Counted from the first letter of the stretch, positions 31,257-40,186 are shown. The stretch: 43,283 nt of DNA from Clostridiales bacterium UBA4644 (GCA_002405755.1 DHMK01000070.1:1411-44693), one strand, 5' to 3'. Notes: generated by a model from the sequence alone, not told the origin. A program made the numbers and translations.

Positions 31257-32121
31257 CGGCGCCGATGCCCTGCGGGAGCTGAGCATGCAGATCCCCCTGG
31301 GCTCCGTCTGCGGCCTTGTGGGGCCAAACGGCGCGGGAAAGTCCACCCTGCTCCGGTGTATGTCCGCCGTGTATCGGCCAGACGGCGGACAGGTCCTGCT
31401 GCAGGGCCAGCCCGTCTGGGAGAATCCCGCCGTCAAGAGGCGCATGGCCTACCTGCCCGATGAGCTTTACTATTTTGTTTCCTCCAGCCTGCTGGATCTG
31501 ACCCGGTTTTACCGGGGCTTTTATCCCCGCTTCAACGGGGAGCTGTTTCGCCGTCTGGGCCAGGTCTTCCCCATCGATCCGGATCAGCCCATCCGCAGGC
31601 TTTCCAAGGGAATGCAGAAGCAGGCCTTCTTCTGGCTGGCGCTGAGCCTTCGGCCGGAGGTCCTGCTGCTGGACGAGCCGGTGGACGGGCTGGACCCTGT
31701 GATGCGCCGCCAGCTCTGGAGCCTGATCCTCAGCCAGGTGGAGCAGCATGGGACCACCGTCGTGATCTCCTCCCACAACCTGCGGGAGCTGGAGGACGTG
31801 TGCGACCGGGTCGGCATTTTAGACCGGGGACGGCTGCTGCTGGAACGCTCGCTGAACGAGCTGCAGGCAGACTTCATCAAGCTGCAGCTGGTCTTTCGGG
31901 ACGGCGCGCCGGCGGAGCTTCCGCCCGAGCTGCCGGTGCTGCATCACAGCGTTACCGGAAAGATCCACACCTACATCCTTCGCGCCGGGCAGGAGCAGGC
32001 CGCCCAGGCCGTTCAGGCCCTGGTTCCCATTTTTTACGATATCCTGCCGCTGACGCTGGAGGAGATCTTTATTTACGAGCTGGGAGGTGCGGCGCATGAC
32101 GTCCGGGAAATTCTGCTGTAA
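31222..32121 (+). CDS. ABC transporter ATP-binding protein
   Basis: 299 residues. Walker A GPNGAGKST (about 33-41), Q-loop region, signature as RLSKGMQKQ, in which LSKGM replaces LSGGQ as is usual in YtrB/CcmA-like exporters, Walker B VLLLDEPVDGLDP and H-loop VISSHNLRELED. The C-terminal ~80 residues form an extra domain. AAAGGAG 8 bases upstream supports the start inside the GntR gene. The gene overlaps the permease gene by 26 bp. It energises the membrane subunit that follows; exported compound unknown. Confidence 0.93.
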   Translation: MIQIQSLTKRFDGADALRELSMQIPLGSVCGLVGPNGAGKSTLLRCMSAVYRPDGGQVLLQGQPVWENPAVKRRMAYLPDELYYFVSSSLLDLTRFYRGFYPRFNGELFRRLGQVFPIDPDQPIRRLSKGMQKQAFFWLALSLRPEVLLLDEPVDGLDPVMRRQLWSLILSQVEQHGTTVVISSHNLRELEDVCDRVGILDRGRLLLERSLNELQADFIKLQLVFRDGAPAELPPELPVLHHSVTGKIHTYILRAGQEQAAQAVQALVPIFYDILPLTLEEIFIYELGGAAHDVREILL

Positions 32122-33886
32122 GCCCTGCTGGCCGGTGATCCGCAAGGATCTGACCCGTTTCTGGCCCGTCTGGGCCAGCTATCTGGCGCTCTGGGCGCTG
32201 CTGCTGCCCGTCCGGCTGATCCATACGCTGAGCCAGCCCGGCGATCTGGCGGACATGGCCCGGCAGGCGGAAAGCGCCCGCCGCATGGTGCTTTCCCTGG
32301 GGCAGACCGCCGGTCTGCTGATCTCCTGCGCCTATGGGCTCATCTGCGCCATGGCGGTCTGGAGCTATCTTTCCGCAGCTCGCAGCGCCAGCCTGTACCA
32401 TGCCCTTCCCGTCACCCGGGAGAGCCTGTTTCTTTCCCATTGGCTGGCGGGGCTGAGCTTCACGCTGCTGCCCAACTGTCTGATTGCTCTGCTCTCCTTC
32501 CTTTGTTCGGCGGCGGCCGGCGCGCCCGGGCTGGGGCAGGCGATCCTCCTCTGGCTGGGAGCTTGCTGCCTGCAGCAGCTTCTCTTCTTCTCCATGGGCG
32601 CCTTTGCCGCTATGCTCACGGGCAATCTGCCTGCGCTGGCAGTGCTTTATGGGCTTATGAACTTTGGCGTCTCCCTCTGCGAGCTGCTCACCGGGCAGAT
32701 CGCCGTGCTGTTTCTCCGGGGCGTCACCTCTCTGCCGCGAAAGCTGACCTTTCTTTCGCCGCCGGTGCAGCTGCTGCTGGACGACCAAGGTGCTTGGGAC
32801 CCCGGCGCTTCCCTTGGGAGCCTGCGGCATTCACCGCTTCTGGCCTATGGAGCCGCGGCGCTGGCGCTGAGCCTGCTGGCGCTTTTGCTTTACCGGCGTC
32901 GGCCCACGGAATGTGCCGGCGATGTGATCGCGGTGCCGGCGCTGCGGCCGGTGATCCAGGGGATCTTTACCCTGGGCTGCTGCCTGGTGCTGGGCTGGTT
33001 TTTCTGGCTTTTGCTGTTTCAGCAGGCGGAGCATTGGGCCTTTTTGCTGATCAGTCTGCTGCTGGGCGGAGCAGTGGGCTATTTTGCCGCCGCCATGCTG
33101 CTGAAAAAGAGCTTCCGGGTGTTTTATAAAAAGCAATGGCTGGGGCTTGGGGTCTTTGCGCTGGTCCTGTGTCTGGCCGTGGCCGGGCTGGTCAACGATC
33201 TGTTCGGCGTGGTGCGCCGGGTGCCCCAGGTGGACGAGATCCAAAAGGCCGAGCTTTCCTCCGGCTCCTACGCGGCGGAGCTCACCCAGCCCCGGCAGCT
33301 GGAGGCGCTGACGGCGCTGCATCAGACCCTTCTGGCGCTGCCGGAGGCAGAGCCGGATGCGGAGGGACAGGAGACCGCCTGGGTCCAGCTGGATTATACT
33401 CTGCAGGACGGTACGCTGCTCAGCCGCAGCTATCTGCTGGGCTATTCCCCCCAGGAGCTGCAGGATCCGTCCTCCGCCATTTCCCGGCTGGGAGCGCTGC
33501 TGCAGGATCCGAAAAGCACCGCCGCCGCGCTGGTGCCGGAGGATACCACGCTCTATGCGCTGGAATTTTCCGTCTATGCGCCCTCGTCGGTGGTCTTTTT
33601 CAACCCGGAGACCGACCAGTCCGTGGAAGACGGCTGGCTCTATCTGGAGGATCCGGCGAAGCTGGCGCTGCTGATCCCGGCGCTGCGGCAGGATATGCTG
33701 CAGCACGGGCTGGCCAGCTGGCGGCCGGACTGGACGGAGAAGGACGCCTACATGACCGTTTATCTCTGCGGGACCGAAACGGGAACGGAGCTGCTGACGG
33801 CCTACGAGCCGTCGGAGCTTACAGAGACGCTGGCCGCGCTGCGGCAGCTTGGATATTTGAAGGAAGAGGGTGTGAGCCATGACTGA
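32096..33886 (+). CDS. ABC transporter permease with large C-terminal extracytoplasmic part
   Basis: 596 residues. Several hydrophobic segments between about 20 and 260 (ASYLALWALLLPVRL, LLISCAYGLICAMAVW, LLPNCLIALLSFLC, LQQLLFFSMGAFAAML) form the permease. Further segments at about 285-370 (FTLGCCLVLGWFFWLLL, AFLLISLLLGGAVGYF, LGVFALVLCLAVAGL) lead into a soluble domain of ~220 residues (about 380-596) without a recognised motif. The ATG at 32096 has GGAGG 8 bases upstream. It overlaps the ATPase and amidase genes. The size and layout fit the long permeases next to YtrA-type regulators in Clostridia. The soluble domain may sense or bind the substrate, which is inference. Confidence 0.82.
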   Translation: MTSGKFCCKPCWPVIRKDLTRFWPVWASYLALWALLLPVRLIHTLSQPGDLADMARQAESARRMVLSLGQTAGLLISCAYGLICAMAVWSYLSAARSASLYHALPVTRESLFLSHWLAGLSFTLLPNCLIALLSFLCSAAAGAPGLGQAILLWLGACCLQQLLFFSMGAFAAMLTGNLPALAVLYGLMNFGVSLCELLTGQIAVLFLRGVTSLPRKLTFLSPPVQLLLDDQGAWDPGASLGSLRHSPLLAYGAAALALSLLALLLYRRRPTECAGDVIAVPALRPVIQGIFTLGCCLVLGWFFWLLLFQQAEHWAFLLISLLLGGAVGYFAAAMLLKKSFRVFYKKQWLGLGVFALVLCLAVAGLVNDLFGVVRRVPQVDEIQKAELSSGSYAAELTQPRQLEALTALHQTLLALPEAEPDAEGQETAWVQLDYTLQDGTLLSRSYLLGYSPQELQDPSSAISRLGALLQDPKSTAAALVPEDTTLYALEFSVYAPSSVVFFNPETDQSVEDGWLYLEDPAKLALLIPALRQDMLQHGLASWRPDWTEKDAYMTVYLCGTETGTELLTAYEPSELTETLAALRQLGYLKEEGVSHD

Positions 33887-34595
33887 ACAAAGCCCGGCCC
33901 GCCGCCGCAGGACCCCAAAAAAGAGTCGGGCCGTTCTGCTGCTGGCGGCCACGCTGCTGGTGTTTCTGGCGGCGGGAGTGCTTGTGCTGAAGCTGCGGGG
34001 CGCACTGCCCGGCAGCGAGGAGGGCTTCCAGGTGCCGGAGCAGATCGTCGTCTGTCTGGACGCGGGCCACGGCGATACCGATGCCGGCGCCGTCAACGAA
34101 GACCGGCTGGAAAAGGACGATAATCTCCGCATGGCGCTGGCCGTGCGGGACAAGCTGGAGGCCGCCGGCTCGGAGCGGCTGACCGTTTTGATGACCCGGG
34201 CGGATGATACCTTTCTGGAGCTGCAGCAGCGGGTGGACATCGCAAACGAAGGCGGCGCGACGGTGTTCGTCTCCCTCCACCGCAACAGCGGCGGCGGAAA
34301 GGGTGTGGAGGTCTGGACCTCCAGCCTGAAGGAAAAGGCGGAGTGCCGTCTGGCGCAGTATATCATGGACGGGCTGGAGCAGGCCGGCGTGCAGAAGGTC
34401 CGGGGCGTGAAGCATGGGACCGCCGGCGATCCGGCTGTCAGCTACACCGTAGTGGGCCGCACGGAGATGCCCGCCTGTCTGGTGGAGCTGGGCTTTATCG
34501 ACAACGATGAGGACAACGCCCTGCTGGACAGCCATTGGGACGCCTATGCCCAGGCCATTGCCGACGGGATCCTGAAGATGGTGGAGCTGAAATGA
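33879..34595 (+). CDS. N-acetylmuramoyl-L-alanine amidase (Amidase_3), membrane-anchored
   Basis: 238 residues. A basic N-terminus and one membrane segment (about 19-38, VLLLAATLLVFLAAGVLVL) are followed by the zinc amidase fold: VCLDAGHGDTDAG (His ligand), LEKDDNLRMAL (Glu ligand), VSLHRNSGG (His ligand) and the catalytic Glu in CLVELGFIDN. It cleaves the stem peptide from N-acetylmuramic acid in peptidoglycan, outside the membrane. The ATG overlaps the permease by 8 bp, and its stop overlaps the VanZ gene in an ATGA. Co-expression with an ABC exporter and a VanZ protein suggests an envelope-stress module. Confidence 0.93.
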   Translation: MTEQSPARRRRTPKKSRAVLLLAATLLVFLAAGVLVLKLRGALPGSEEGFQVPEQIVVCLDAGHGDTDAGAVNEDRLEKDDNLRMALAVRDKLEAAGSERLTVLMTRADDTFLELQQRVDIANEGGATVFVSLHRNSGGGKGVEVWTSSLKEKAECRLAQYIMDGLEQAGVQKVRGVKHGTAGDPAVSYTVVGRTEMPACLVELGFIDNDEDNALLDSHWDAYAQAIADGILKMVELK

Positions 34596-35170
34596 CCTCC
34601 GTTCTGGCCTATCTGCAGGATATGGGCGGCTATATGCTGCTGGCGCTGCCCGTCTGGCTGACGGTACGGACGCTTTTTCTGCTGGGACGGCGCGAAAAGC
34701 CCCAGTGGGGGCGGGAGCTGGGGATGGCAGCCTTTGCGCTGTATTGCGTTGGGCTGTTTTCCCAGACGCTGCTGCCCGCCGGGCTGGTCTGGCCCGCGCC
34801 CAGGGCGGCGCTGGAGACGGCGCTGCGCCGGTGGCACACCGGCCAGGGCATCAATCTGCTTCCGCTGGAGACCGTCCGCCGCTTCTGGCGCTATGGCAGC
34901 CGGCAGCAGCTGCTGGTGAATCTGGCGGGCAATGTAGCGGTATTCGTGCCCCTGGGGCTGCTGCCGCCCGTCCTGTGGAGGGGGCTGCGGCGGCTCTGGA
35001 AAACGGCGCTGCTCTGCTGCGCCTGCTCCTGCCTGATCGAGTTTTTCCAGCTGTTCATCGGCCGCAGCGTGGATGTGGACGATGTGATCCTCAACACGCT
35101 GGGCGGCGTTTTTGGCTATGTGCTCTTTGCCCTGCTCCGAGCGCTTTTCGGGCGGAAGGCCCGCTCCTGA
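34592..35170 (+). CDS. VanZ-family membrane protein
   Basis: 192 residues with about five membrane segments (YMLLALPVWLTVRTLFLL, MAAFALYCVGLFSQTLLP, LLVNLAGNVAVFVPLGLL, ALLCCACSCLIEFFQLFIG, ILNTLGGVFGYVLFALL). Conserved VanZ motifs are present: INLLPLETVRRF, NLAGNVAVFVPLG, E-FFQLFIGRSVDVDDVILNTLGG. The family is named for the teicoplanin-resistance accessory protein, but most members have unknown roles. It is the last gene of the GntR operon, coupled by ATGA to the amidase and followed by a terminator. Confidence 0.9.
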   Translation: MTSVLAYLQDMGGYMLLALPVWLTVRTLFLLGRREKPQWGRELGMAAFALYCVGLFSQTLLPAGLVWPAPRAALETALRRWHTGQGINLLPLETVRRFWRYGSRQQLLVNLAGNVAVFVPLGLLPPVLWRGLRRLWKTALLCCACSCLIEFFQLFIGRSVDVDDVILNTLGGVFGYVLFALLRALFGRKARS

Positions 35171-35187
35171 CGGTTACTGATAGAAAT

Positions 35188-35226
35188 AAAAAGCTTCCCT
35201 CCGTTTTCACGCAGAGGGAAGCTTTT
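35188..35226. terminator. Bidirectional terminator between VanZ and MATE genes
   Basis: A 14-bp stem with one end mismatch (35188-35201 with 35214-35226) and A/T tracts on both sides, serving the converging VanZ and MATE genes. Confidence 0.88.
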
Positions 35227-35243
35227 CTTATGTCTGCTTTGGC

Positions 35244-36635
35244 TCAGGCCGCCTGAGGCGCGTCCTCCATCTCCAGCAGCAGCCGCTGGGCCTTGCGGAA
35301 GGCCAGCGCAAAGAAGGTCAGATGGGCCGCGAAGGTCAGCAGCCAGGAGATGGGATAGGAGATATAAACGCTCTCCAGCGTATGCTCCGCCCGGAATACC
35401 GTCTGGATCCAGATGATGCGCATGACGCAGGAGCCCAAAAGGGCAACGGTGGTGGGCAGCCAGGATTTTCCAAGTCCGCGCAGGCCGCCGCAGGCCACCT
35501 CCATCAGTCCGCAGAGGAAATAGGGCGCGCAGAGGAAGCGCATGCGGGTCTTGCCCACGGCGATGATCTGCTCCCGCAGGCCTTCGCTGTCGGAGGCATA
35601 AATGCCCAGCAGGGTATGTCCGCAGAAATAAGCCGTCAGCCCCAGCACCAGCCCCACCACGCTCACAAGCACCAAGCAGATGGCCATGATGCGGCGGATG
35701 CGGCTGGGCTTGCCTGCGCCCAGGTTCTGGCTGACAAAGGTGATGGTGGCCTGATAAACGGCGTTCATGGCCACATAGACGAAGCCCTCCACATTGGCCG
35801 CGGCGGAGTTGCCCGCCATGACGGTGGAGCCGAAGGAGTTCACCGAGGACTGGATGATCACATTGGACAGGGAAAACAGCGTCCCCTGCAGGCCCGCCGG
35901 CAGACCGATGCGGACCATCTCCAGCAGCTTGTCCTTATAAAGACGGATCTCCCGCAGCACCAGACGGCAGCAGTCCAACCGCCGGGTCAGACAGATCACC
36001 ACCAGCACAAAGGAGATCAGCTGGGAGGTGATGGTGGCCAGAGCCACGCCCGCCACATCCATCTTGAACACGATCACCGTCACCAGATTGAGCGCCACAT
36101 TGACCAGACCGGCGGCGGAAAGGATATACAGCGGGCGCTTGGTATCGCCCACAGCCCGCAGCACCGCCGCGCCGAAATTGTAGCCGATATTGAAGGGCAT
36201 GCCGCAGAAATAGATCTTCAGATAGAGCGAGGCCAGCGGCAGCACATCCTCCGGCGAATCCATCAGCCGCAAAAGCGGCGTGGAAAAAATCAGGCCGATG
36301 ACGCCCGCCGCCAGGCCGATGAGCAGGCTGGCGCCCATGGCGCAGTGAACCGCCTCGGAGACGGCCTTTTCGTTGCGCGCGCCGTAATACCGGGCCACCA
36401 GCACATTGCAGCCCACGGAAACGCCGATGAACAGATTTATGAGCAGATTGACCAGCGCGCCGGTGGAGCCTACCGCCGCCAGCGAGGCTGCGCCGGAAAA
36501 CTTGCCCACCACGATCACATCCGCCGCGTTATACAAAAGCTGCAGCATGCCGGAAAGCATCAGCGGCACCGCAAAACGGATGATCTTGCCCGTCAGCGGC
36601 CCGTTTACCATATCCATGTTCGTTTGCTTTGCCAT
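35244..36635 (-). CDS. MATE-family efflux transporter
   Basis: 463 residues, twelve predicted membrane segments in two homologous halves. The NorM/DinF-type N-terminus has MVNGPLTGKIIRFAVPLMLSG, NAADVIVVGKFSGAASLAAVG and VLVARYYGARNEKAV. The second half repeats this as GLPAGLQGTLFSLSNVIIQS and TITFVSQNLGAGKPSR. Such proteins export cationic drugs or metabolites in exchange for Na+ or H+. The start is supported by GGAGG 6 bases upstream. It lies 27 bp behind the CNNM-type gene, so the two may be co-transcribed. Substrate not predictable. Confidence 0.94.
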   Translation of the reverse strand: MAKQTNMDMVNGPLTGKIIRFAVPLMLSGMLQLLYNAADVIVVGKFSGAASLAAVGSTGALVNLLINLFIGVSVGCNVLVARYYGARNEKAVSEAVHCAMGASLLIGLAAGVIGLIFSTPLLRLMDSPEDVLPLASLYLKIYFCGMPFNIGYNFGAAVLRAVGDTKRPLYILSAAGLVNVALNLVTVIVFKMDVAGVALATITSQLISFVLVVICLTRRLDCCRLVLREIRLYKDKLLEMVRIGLPAGLQGTLFSLSNVIIQSSVNSFGSTVMAGNSAAANVEGFVYVAMNAVYQATITFVSQNLGAGKPSRIRRIMAICLVLVSVVGLVLGLTAYFCGHTLLGIYASDSEGLREQIIAVGKTRMRFLCAPYFLCGLMEVACGGLRGLGKSWLPTTVALLGSCVMRIIWIQTVFRAEHTLESVYISYPISWLLTFAAHLTFFALAFRKAQRLLLEMEDAPQAA

Positions 36636-36662
36636 AACTCTCCTCCCGGGAAGGGCCCGGTC

Positions 36663-37982
36663 TTATTCCTCCTCCGGCTCCGGCTGGGGCAGCCTGCTCA
36701 CCAGCGTCCACTCCACCCGGTGGTTCCGGATCTCCTGTACCTTGATGTGCATTCCCAGGGCCTCCACCTCCGGATGGGAGCCGTCCTGCGGGATGACGGA
36801 GAGCCGGCTGAACACCAGCCCGCCCAGCGTCTCATATTCGTCGTCGTCCTCCTCGGGCAGGGGCAGCTCCAGCGCCTCCGCCACGTCCTCCAGCTCCGCA
36901 GAGCCGGCGATGCGCCAGAGATTTTCACCAACCTTGGAGATCTCCTGCTCCTCCTCGGAATCGAACTCGTCGTAGATCTCGCCCACCAGCTGCTCCAGCA
37001 GATCCTCCATGGTCACCAGGCCGGAGGTCCCGCCGTATTCATCCACCACGATGGCCATATGGACCTTTTTCTGCTGCATATCCCGGAAAAGCACATCGGC
37101 CTTGACGGACTCCGGCACGAAATGGACCTGGCGCAGCAGCTCCCGCACGGGCCGGGGCTCCGCCTGCTGGGCGTTGAGCAGATAATCCCGGGTGTTCAGG
37201 ATGCCGATGATATCGTCCATATCCTCCCCGCACATGGGAAAACGGGAAAGGCCGCTCTCCCGGATGGTCTTCAGGATCTCCTCCGCCGTATCCTCCAGCC
37301 AGAGGACGGTCATGTCCGTACGGTGGACCATGATCTCCTCCGCAGTGATGTCGTCGAACTCGAAGATGTTTTCGATCAGCTCTTTTTCGCCGCTCTGGAT
37401 GGCGCCGCTCTCCTCGCCGTTTTCCACCATCAGGCGGATCTCATCCTCGCTGACCTCCTCCAGCTGCGCCTTGGGATTGACGCCGAACAGCCGCAGCGCC
37501 AGCCCCGCCAGCCAAAGCAGGGCGGCGGCGATGGGATGCAGCAGGCGGGAGAGCAGCAGCGCGAAGCCGAAGGTGCCTCTGGCGGCCTTTTCCGGCCGAT
37601 GCCAGGCGTAGCGCTCCGGCGCAAAATCACACAGGGCGATGGCCAGCAGCACCAGCACGATCCAGCTGGCTGCCGCAGCCACAGAGCGCCAGACGCCCTC
37701 CGGCGGCAGCTGGGAAAGCTTCTGCACCAGCTGCCTGGTCAGCGGATTGGAGACAGCAAAAAAACCGAATCCCACTGTGCCCACGCGCAAGGCGGCACAG
37801 AAGTCATCCGGCTCCTGAACGACAGGCAGCAGCCTGGCTGCCTTTTTATCGCCGTCTTCCGAAGCACGGGCCAGCTTGCTCTCGCTGCATTCGCGGACAG
37901 CGCTGCCGGCCAGGGAACAGAATACGGTCAGAAAAACAAAGATACACTCGACGAAGATCCATCGTCCAACCGGGTCTGACAA
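36663..37982 (-). CDS. CNNM/CorC-type transporter (hemolysin-like family)
   Basis: 439 residues from a TTG start with GGGGGA 6 bases upstream. An N-terminal DUF21/CNNM membrane domain (about 8-165) has hydrophobic segments such as WIVLVLLAIALCDFAPER and FALLLSRLLHPIAAALLWLAGLAL. A CBS pair follows (about 205-325, with ITAEEIMVHRTDM, SRFPMCGEDMDDIIGILNTRDYL, HMAIVVDEYGGTSGLVTMEDLLE). A C-terminal CorC_HlyC domain (about 345-430) completes it. The family is implicated in Mg2+ efflux or homeostasis. The membrane domain has atypically few helices in its first half and an acidic end (PEPEEE). Confidence 0.9.
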   Translation of the reverse strand: MSDPVGRWIFVECIFVFLTVFCSLAGSAVRECSESKLARASEDGDKKAARLLPVVQEPDDFCAALRVGTVGFGFFAVSNPLTRQLVQKLSQLPPEGVWRSVAAAASWIVLVLLAIALCDFAPERYAWHRPEKAARGTFGFALLLSRLLHPIAAALLWLAGLALRLFGVNPKAQLEEVSEDEIRLMVENGEESGAIQSGEKELIENIFEFDDITAEEIMVHRTDMTVLWLEDTAEEILKTIRESGLSRFPMCGEDMDDIIGILNTRDYLLNAQQAEPRPVRELLRQVHFVPESVKADVLFRDMQQKKVHMAIVVDEYGGTSGLVTMEDLLEQLVGEIYDEFDSEEEQEISKVGENLWRIAGSAELEDVAEALELPLPEEDDDEYETLGGLVFSRLSVIPQDGSHPEVEALGMHIKVQEIRNHRVEWTLVSRLPQPEPEEE

Positions 37983-38083
37983 GGTGATTCCCCCTTAAAA
38001 ATATAAAATATGCATCGCCCACGCAGGGCATATTGCAAGCTTATCACATCCTGGGGCGGTTTGCAATGCCTTCCGCAGGAAAA

Positions 38084-38782
38084 TCAGCAGCAAAATCCGC
38101 CCCTGCAGAAAAATCCGCAGCAGAGATTGGCCAGGCAGAGACTGGCGCAGTAGCGGCTCATGCCGCCCATATCGGTATAGCCGCCGGCCTGGCGATAGGC
38201 GCTGCCGCCCCGCTCCAGCCGGTCCAGACAGGTCTCATATTCCGCGTTGCCGGGATCCATGGCGCAGGCTCTCCGGGCGTGCTCCAGTCCTGCCACCCGG
38301 TTGCCCAGGCCGCAGTTGGCCAGCGCGCTGTAATAATACCAGCGGGCCGTCCGCTCCGGAATGTTGGACAGCACATACAGCGCCTCCTGATAATGCCGGG
38401 CGGCGATATAATTTCGGGCGGCCCGGAGCTGATCGGTGTCCTCCGGATCCGGCTGGGCCTGGCCCGTCTGGTGGAAGCCGGTAAAGGGATCCCAGGTATA
38501 GGTCTGCCAGCCGCCGAAATCGTCATAGCCGCCGTAACCGCCCTGGCCGCCGTAGCTGCCATAGCCGGCGCTCTGCCCGGCGGAGCCGTAGCCCGCAGGG
38601 CCGGTATCGCCGTTTTTGATGGCGTCGTAGGCGGCGTTGATCTCCTTCATTTTCTGCTCGGCGTTTTTGTCGCCGGGGTTCACATCGGGGTGATATTTTT
38701 TTGCCAGCTCCCGATAGGCTTTTTTGATCTCCTCATCGGTGGCGTTTCGGCTGACGCCCAAAACGGCATAGGGGTCGTTCAT
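38084..38782 (-). CDS. J-domain protein with Cys-rich hydrophobic tail
   Basis: 232 residues. The N-terminal J domain (about 1-65) has DPYAVLGVSRNATDEEIKKAYRELAKKYHPDVNPGDK and so includes the HPD tripeptide that stimulates Hsp70. A Gly/Tyr-rich linker (about 68-105) precedes a short TPR-like helical part (about 125-200). The tail (about 210-232) is hydrophobic and Cys-rich (LCLANLCCGFFCRGGFCC). It lacks the DnaJ zinc and client domains, so it is a class-C co-chaperone. Start 38782 is chosen for AAGGAGG 7 bases upstream. It is the last gene of a three-gene operon, 32 bp after the DUF5685-like gene. The tail might insert in the membrane or be acylated, which is speculative. Confidence 0.88.
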   Translation of the reverse strand: MNDPYAVLGVSRNATDEEIKKAYRELAKKYHPDVNPGDKNAEQKMKEINAAYDAIKNGDTGPAGYGSAGQSAGYGSYGGQGGYGGYDDFGGWQTYTWDPFTGFHQTGQAQPDPEDTDQLRAARNYIAARHYQEALYVLSNIPERTARWYYYSALANCGLGNRVAGLEHARRACAMDPGNAEYETCLDRLERGGSAYRQAGGYTDMGGMSRYCASLCLANLCCGFFCRGGFCC

Positions 38783-38814
38783 CAGGCAGCCTCCTTTTCT
38801 TCGGCCGGGGCCGG

Positions 38815-39678
38815 TCATTGCTGCCGGGGCTGGGACTGCTTCCCGGCTTTTTCCTGCTGCTCCTGCCGGAGCCTGGCCTGGTGATAGCGGCTCCACATCC
38901 CATGATACAGGATGTTTTTCAGGATTCCAGCATCCCGGACCAGCGGCAGCCGTTCAAAGGCTCCGGCACACTGGCCCGCCAGCATCAGCAGCATGGGCTC
39001 GTATTCCGCCAGGGGCCTGGGCTCCTTCCAGAGGGCCAGAAGCGGATTGTAGCGATGCTTCCGCAGATCCTTTTCCAGATCCACGCAGGCATCCTGCAGA
39101 TAGACGAACTCGCCCAGGGCAAAGGCCATCTGCTCCACGGTCTCCGTCCAATGATCGTCCCGCCAGTGGAACACCTCCGCCATCAGACGGCCGCAGCAGG
39201 CAGCAGCCCGGTCGGGCACATCGTCGTTTTCCCGCTCCAGCCGGGCCAGCTCTGCCAGCTCCCGCTCCATGCCCCGGCACTGTCGGGGCCAGCGGTTTTT
39301 CACCTGGGCATAAGCGTCCCGCAGCTGACGGGCAAGCTGCTTTTTGAAAAGATCGCCCTCGTCCTGCCAGTCGTCCCGCAGCTTGTGGTAGACCAGCGCC
39401 ACATTCATATCCGCAGCGTAATCTGTAATTTCGCAGCGCCACCAGCTCTGCTTTTTCAGCGGGTGGGGCGGGCAACGGTCCTCCCCGCAGGTCTCCTCCG
39501 GCTCATAGAGGGAGGCCAGCAGCAGGATCAGAAAGGTCATATCATAATGCAGGGCCAGCCGGCTCAGCTGACCGTGCCGTTCTTTCAGCGAACGGCAAAG
39601 ACCGCAGTAACAGGCCCGGTAGCGGGCGAGTTTCTCCGGAGAAAGGCCCTCCTTTTGGGCTTCGACATATCCAAACAT
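38815..39678 (-). CDS. DUF5685-like protein
   Basis: 287 residues, helical, no signal peptide. The N-terminus MFGYVEAQKEGLSPEKLARYRACYCGLCRSLKERHG is characteristic of the DUF5685 family found across Clostridia, with CxxC-like Cys at 23, 25 and 28. Further Cys/His in the middle (CGEDRCPPHP, WRCEITDYAADMN) may bind metal. The fold resembles all-alpha polyprenyl-synthase-like bundles by its helix pattern (DYAADMNVALVYHKLRDDW), but this is only a visual impression. It lies between a zinc-ribbon protein (3 bp) and a J-domain protein (32 bp). Function unknown. Confidence 0.8.
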   Translation of the reverse strand: MFGYVEAQKEGLSPEKLARYRACYCGLCRSLKERHGQLSRLALHYDMTFLILLLASLYEPEETCGEDRCPPHPLKKQSWWRCEITDYAADMNVALVYHKLRDDWQDEGDLFKKQLARQLRDAYAQVKNRWPRQCRGMERELAELARLERENDDVPDRAAACCGRLMAEVFHWRDDHWTETVEQMAFALGEFVYLQDACVDLEKDLRKHRYNPLLALWKEPRPLAEYEPMLLMLAGQCAGAFERLPLVRDAGILKNILYHGMWSRYHQARLRQEQQEKAGKQSQPRQQ

Positions 39679-39681
39679 CGC

Positions 39682-40089
39682 TCAGCTCTTACGAATGAAG
39701 CTCTCGCCGCATTTGGGACAGGTGATGCGCACCTTGCCCTTGCCCTTGGGCACGCGGGTGGTGACGCCGCAGCCGGGACATTTATAAAAACGGTAATATT
39801 TCTTCTGGCGCAGCCGCTGCCGCCAGCCGGTGAGCTTGCCGGTGAGCCGGTAACGCAGGGTCAGATAAGCGCTGTTTTCCGCCCGACGGCGGTCTGCCCT
39901 GCGGGAAAACATCCGGCAGTAGTTCCAGGTAAGGCTGGACAGCGTCAGCAGCCAGAAAACGATCCCCGCAAGGCCGTTGCGGATCAGGCAGGAGAGGATC
40001 AGCGTGACCATGGCAAAGCCCGTTAAAAACCGGCTCAGCTCATCCACGCCATAGCGCCCTGCAAAAAATCTCTGCAGCCAACCCTTCAT
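39682..40089 (-). CDS. Small membrane protein with C-terminal zinc ribbon
   Basis: 135 residues. Two hydrophobic segments (about 20-36 FLTGFAMVTLILSCLIR and 40-55 GIVFWLLTLSSLTW) precede a basic stretch. A C-terminal zinc ribbon with CPGC and CPKC knuckles (about 104-128) ends the protein. The same layout is common in Clostridia next to DUF5685-type genes, but no function is known to me. It is the first gene of the three-gene operon, with a GGAGGAACGATCT ribosome site and a clear promoter upstream. Confidence 0.82.
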   Translation of the reverse strand: MKGWLQRFFAGRYGVDELSRFLTGFAMVTLILSCLIRNGLAGIVFWLLTLSSLTWNYCRMFSRRADRRRAENSAYLTLRYRLTGKLTGWRQRLRQKKYYRFYKCPGCGVTTRVPKGKGKVRITCPKCGESFIRKS

Positions 40090-40157
40090 AGATCGTTCCT
40101 CCTGTCATGCGGATCCCGGACGCCGGACAGCCGTCCGGCCATTTTTGTAACATTGCT

Positions 40158-40186
40158 ATTCTACGGCCTTTTTTCTCCACTGTCAA
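40158..40186 (-). promoter_or_regulatory. Promoter of the zinc-ribbon/DUF5685/J-domain operon
   Basis: On the - strand, TTGACA (40181-40186), 17-bp spacer and TAGAAT (40158-40163). The leader includes a 7-bp perfect hairpin (40122-40128 with 40133-40139). Confidence 0.82.
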
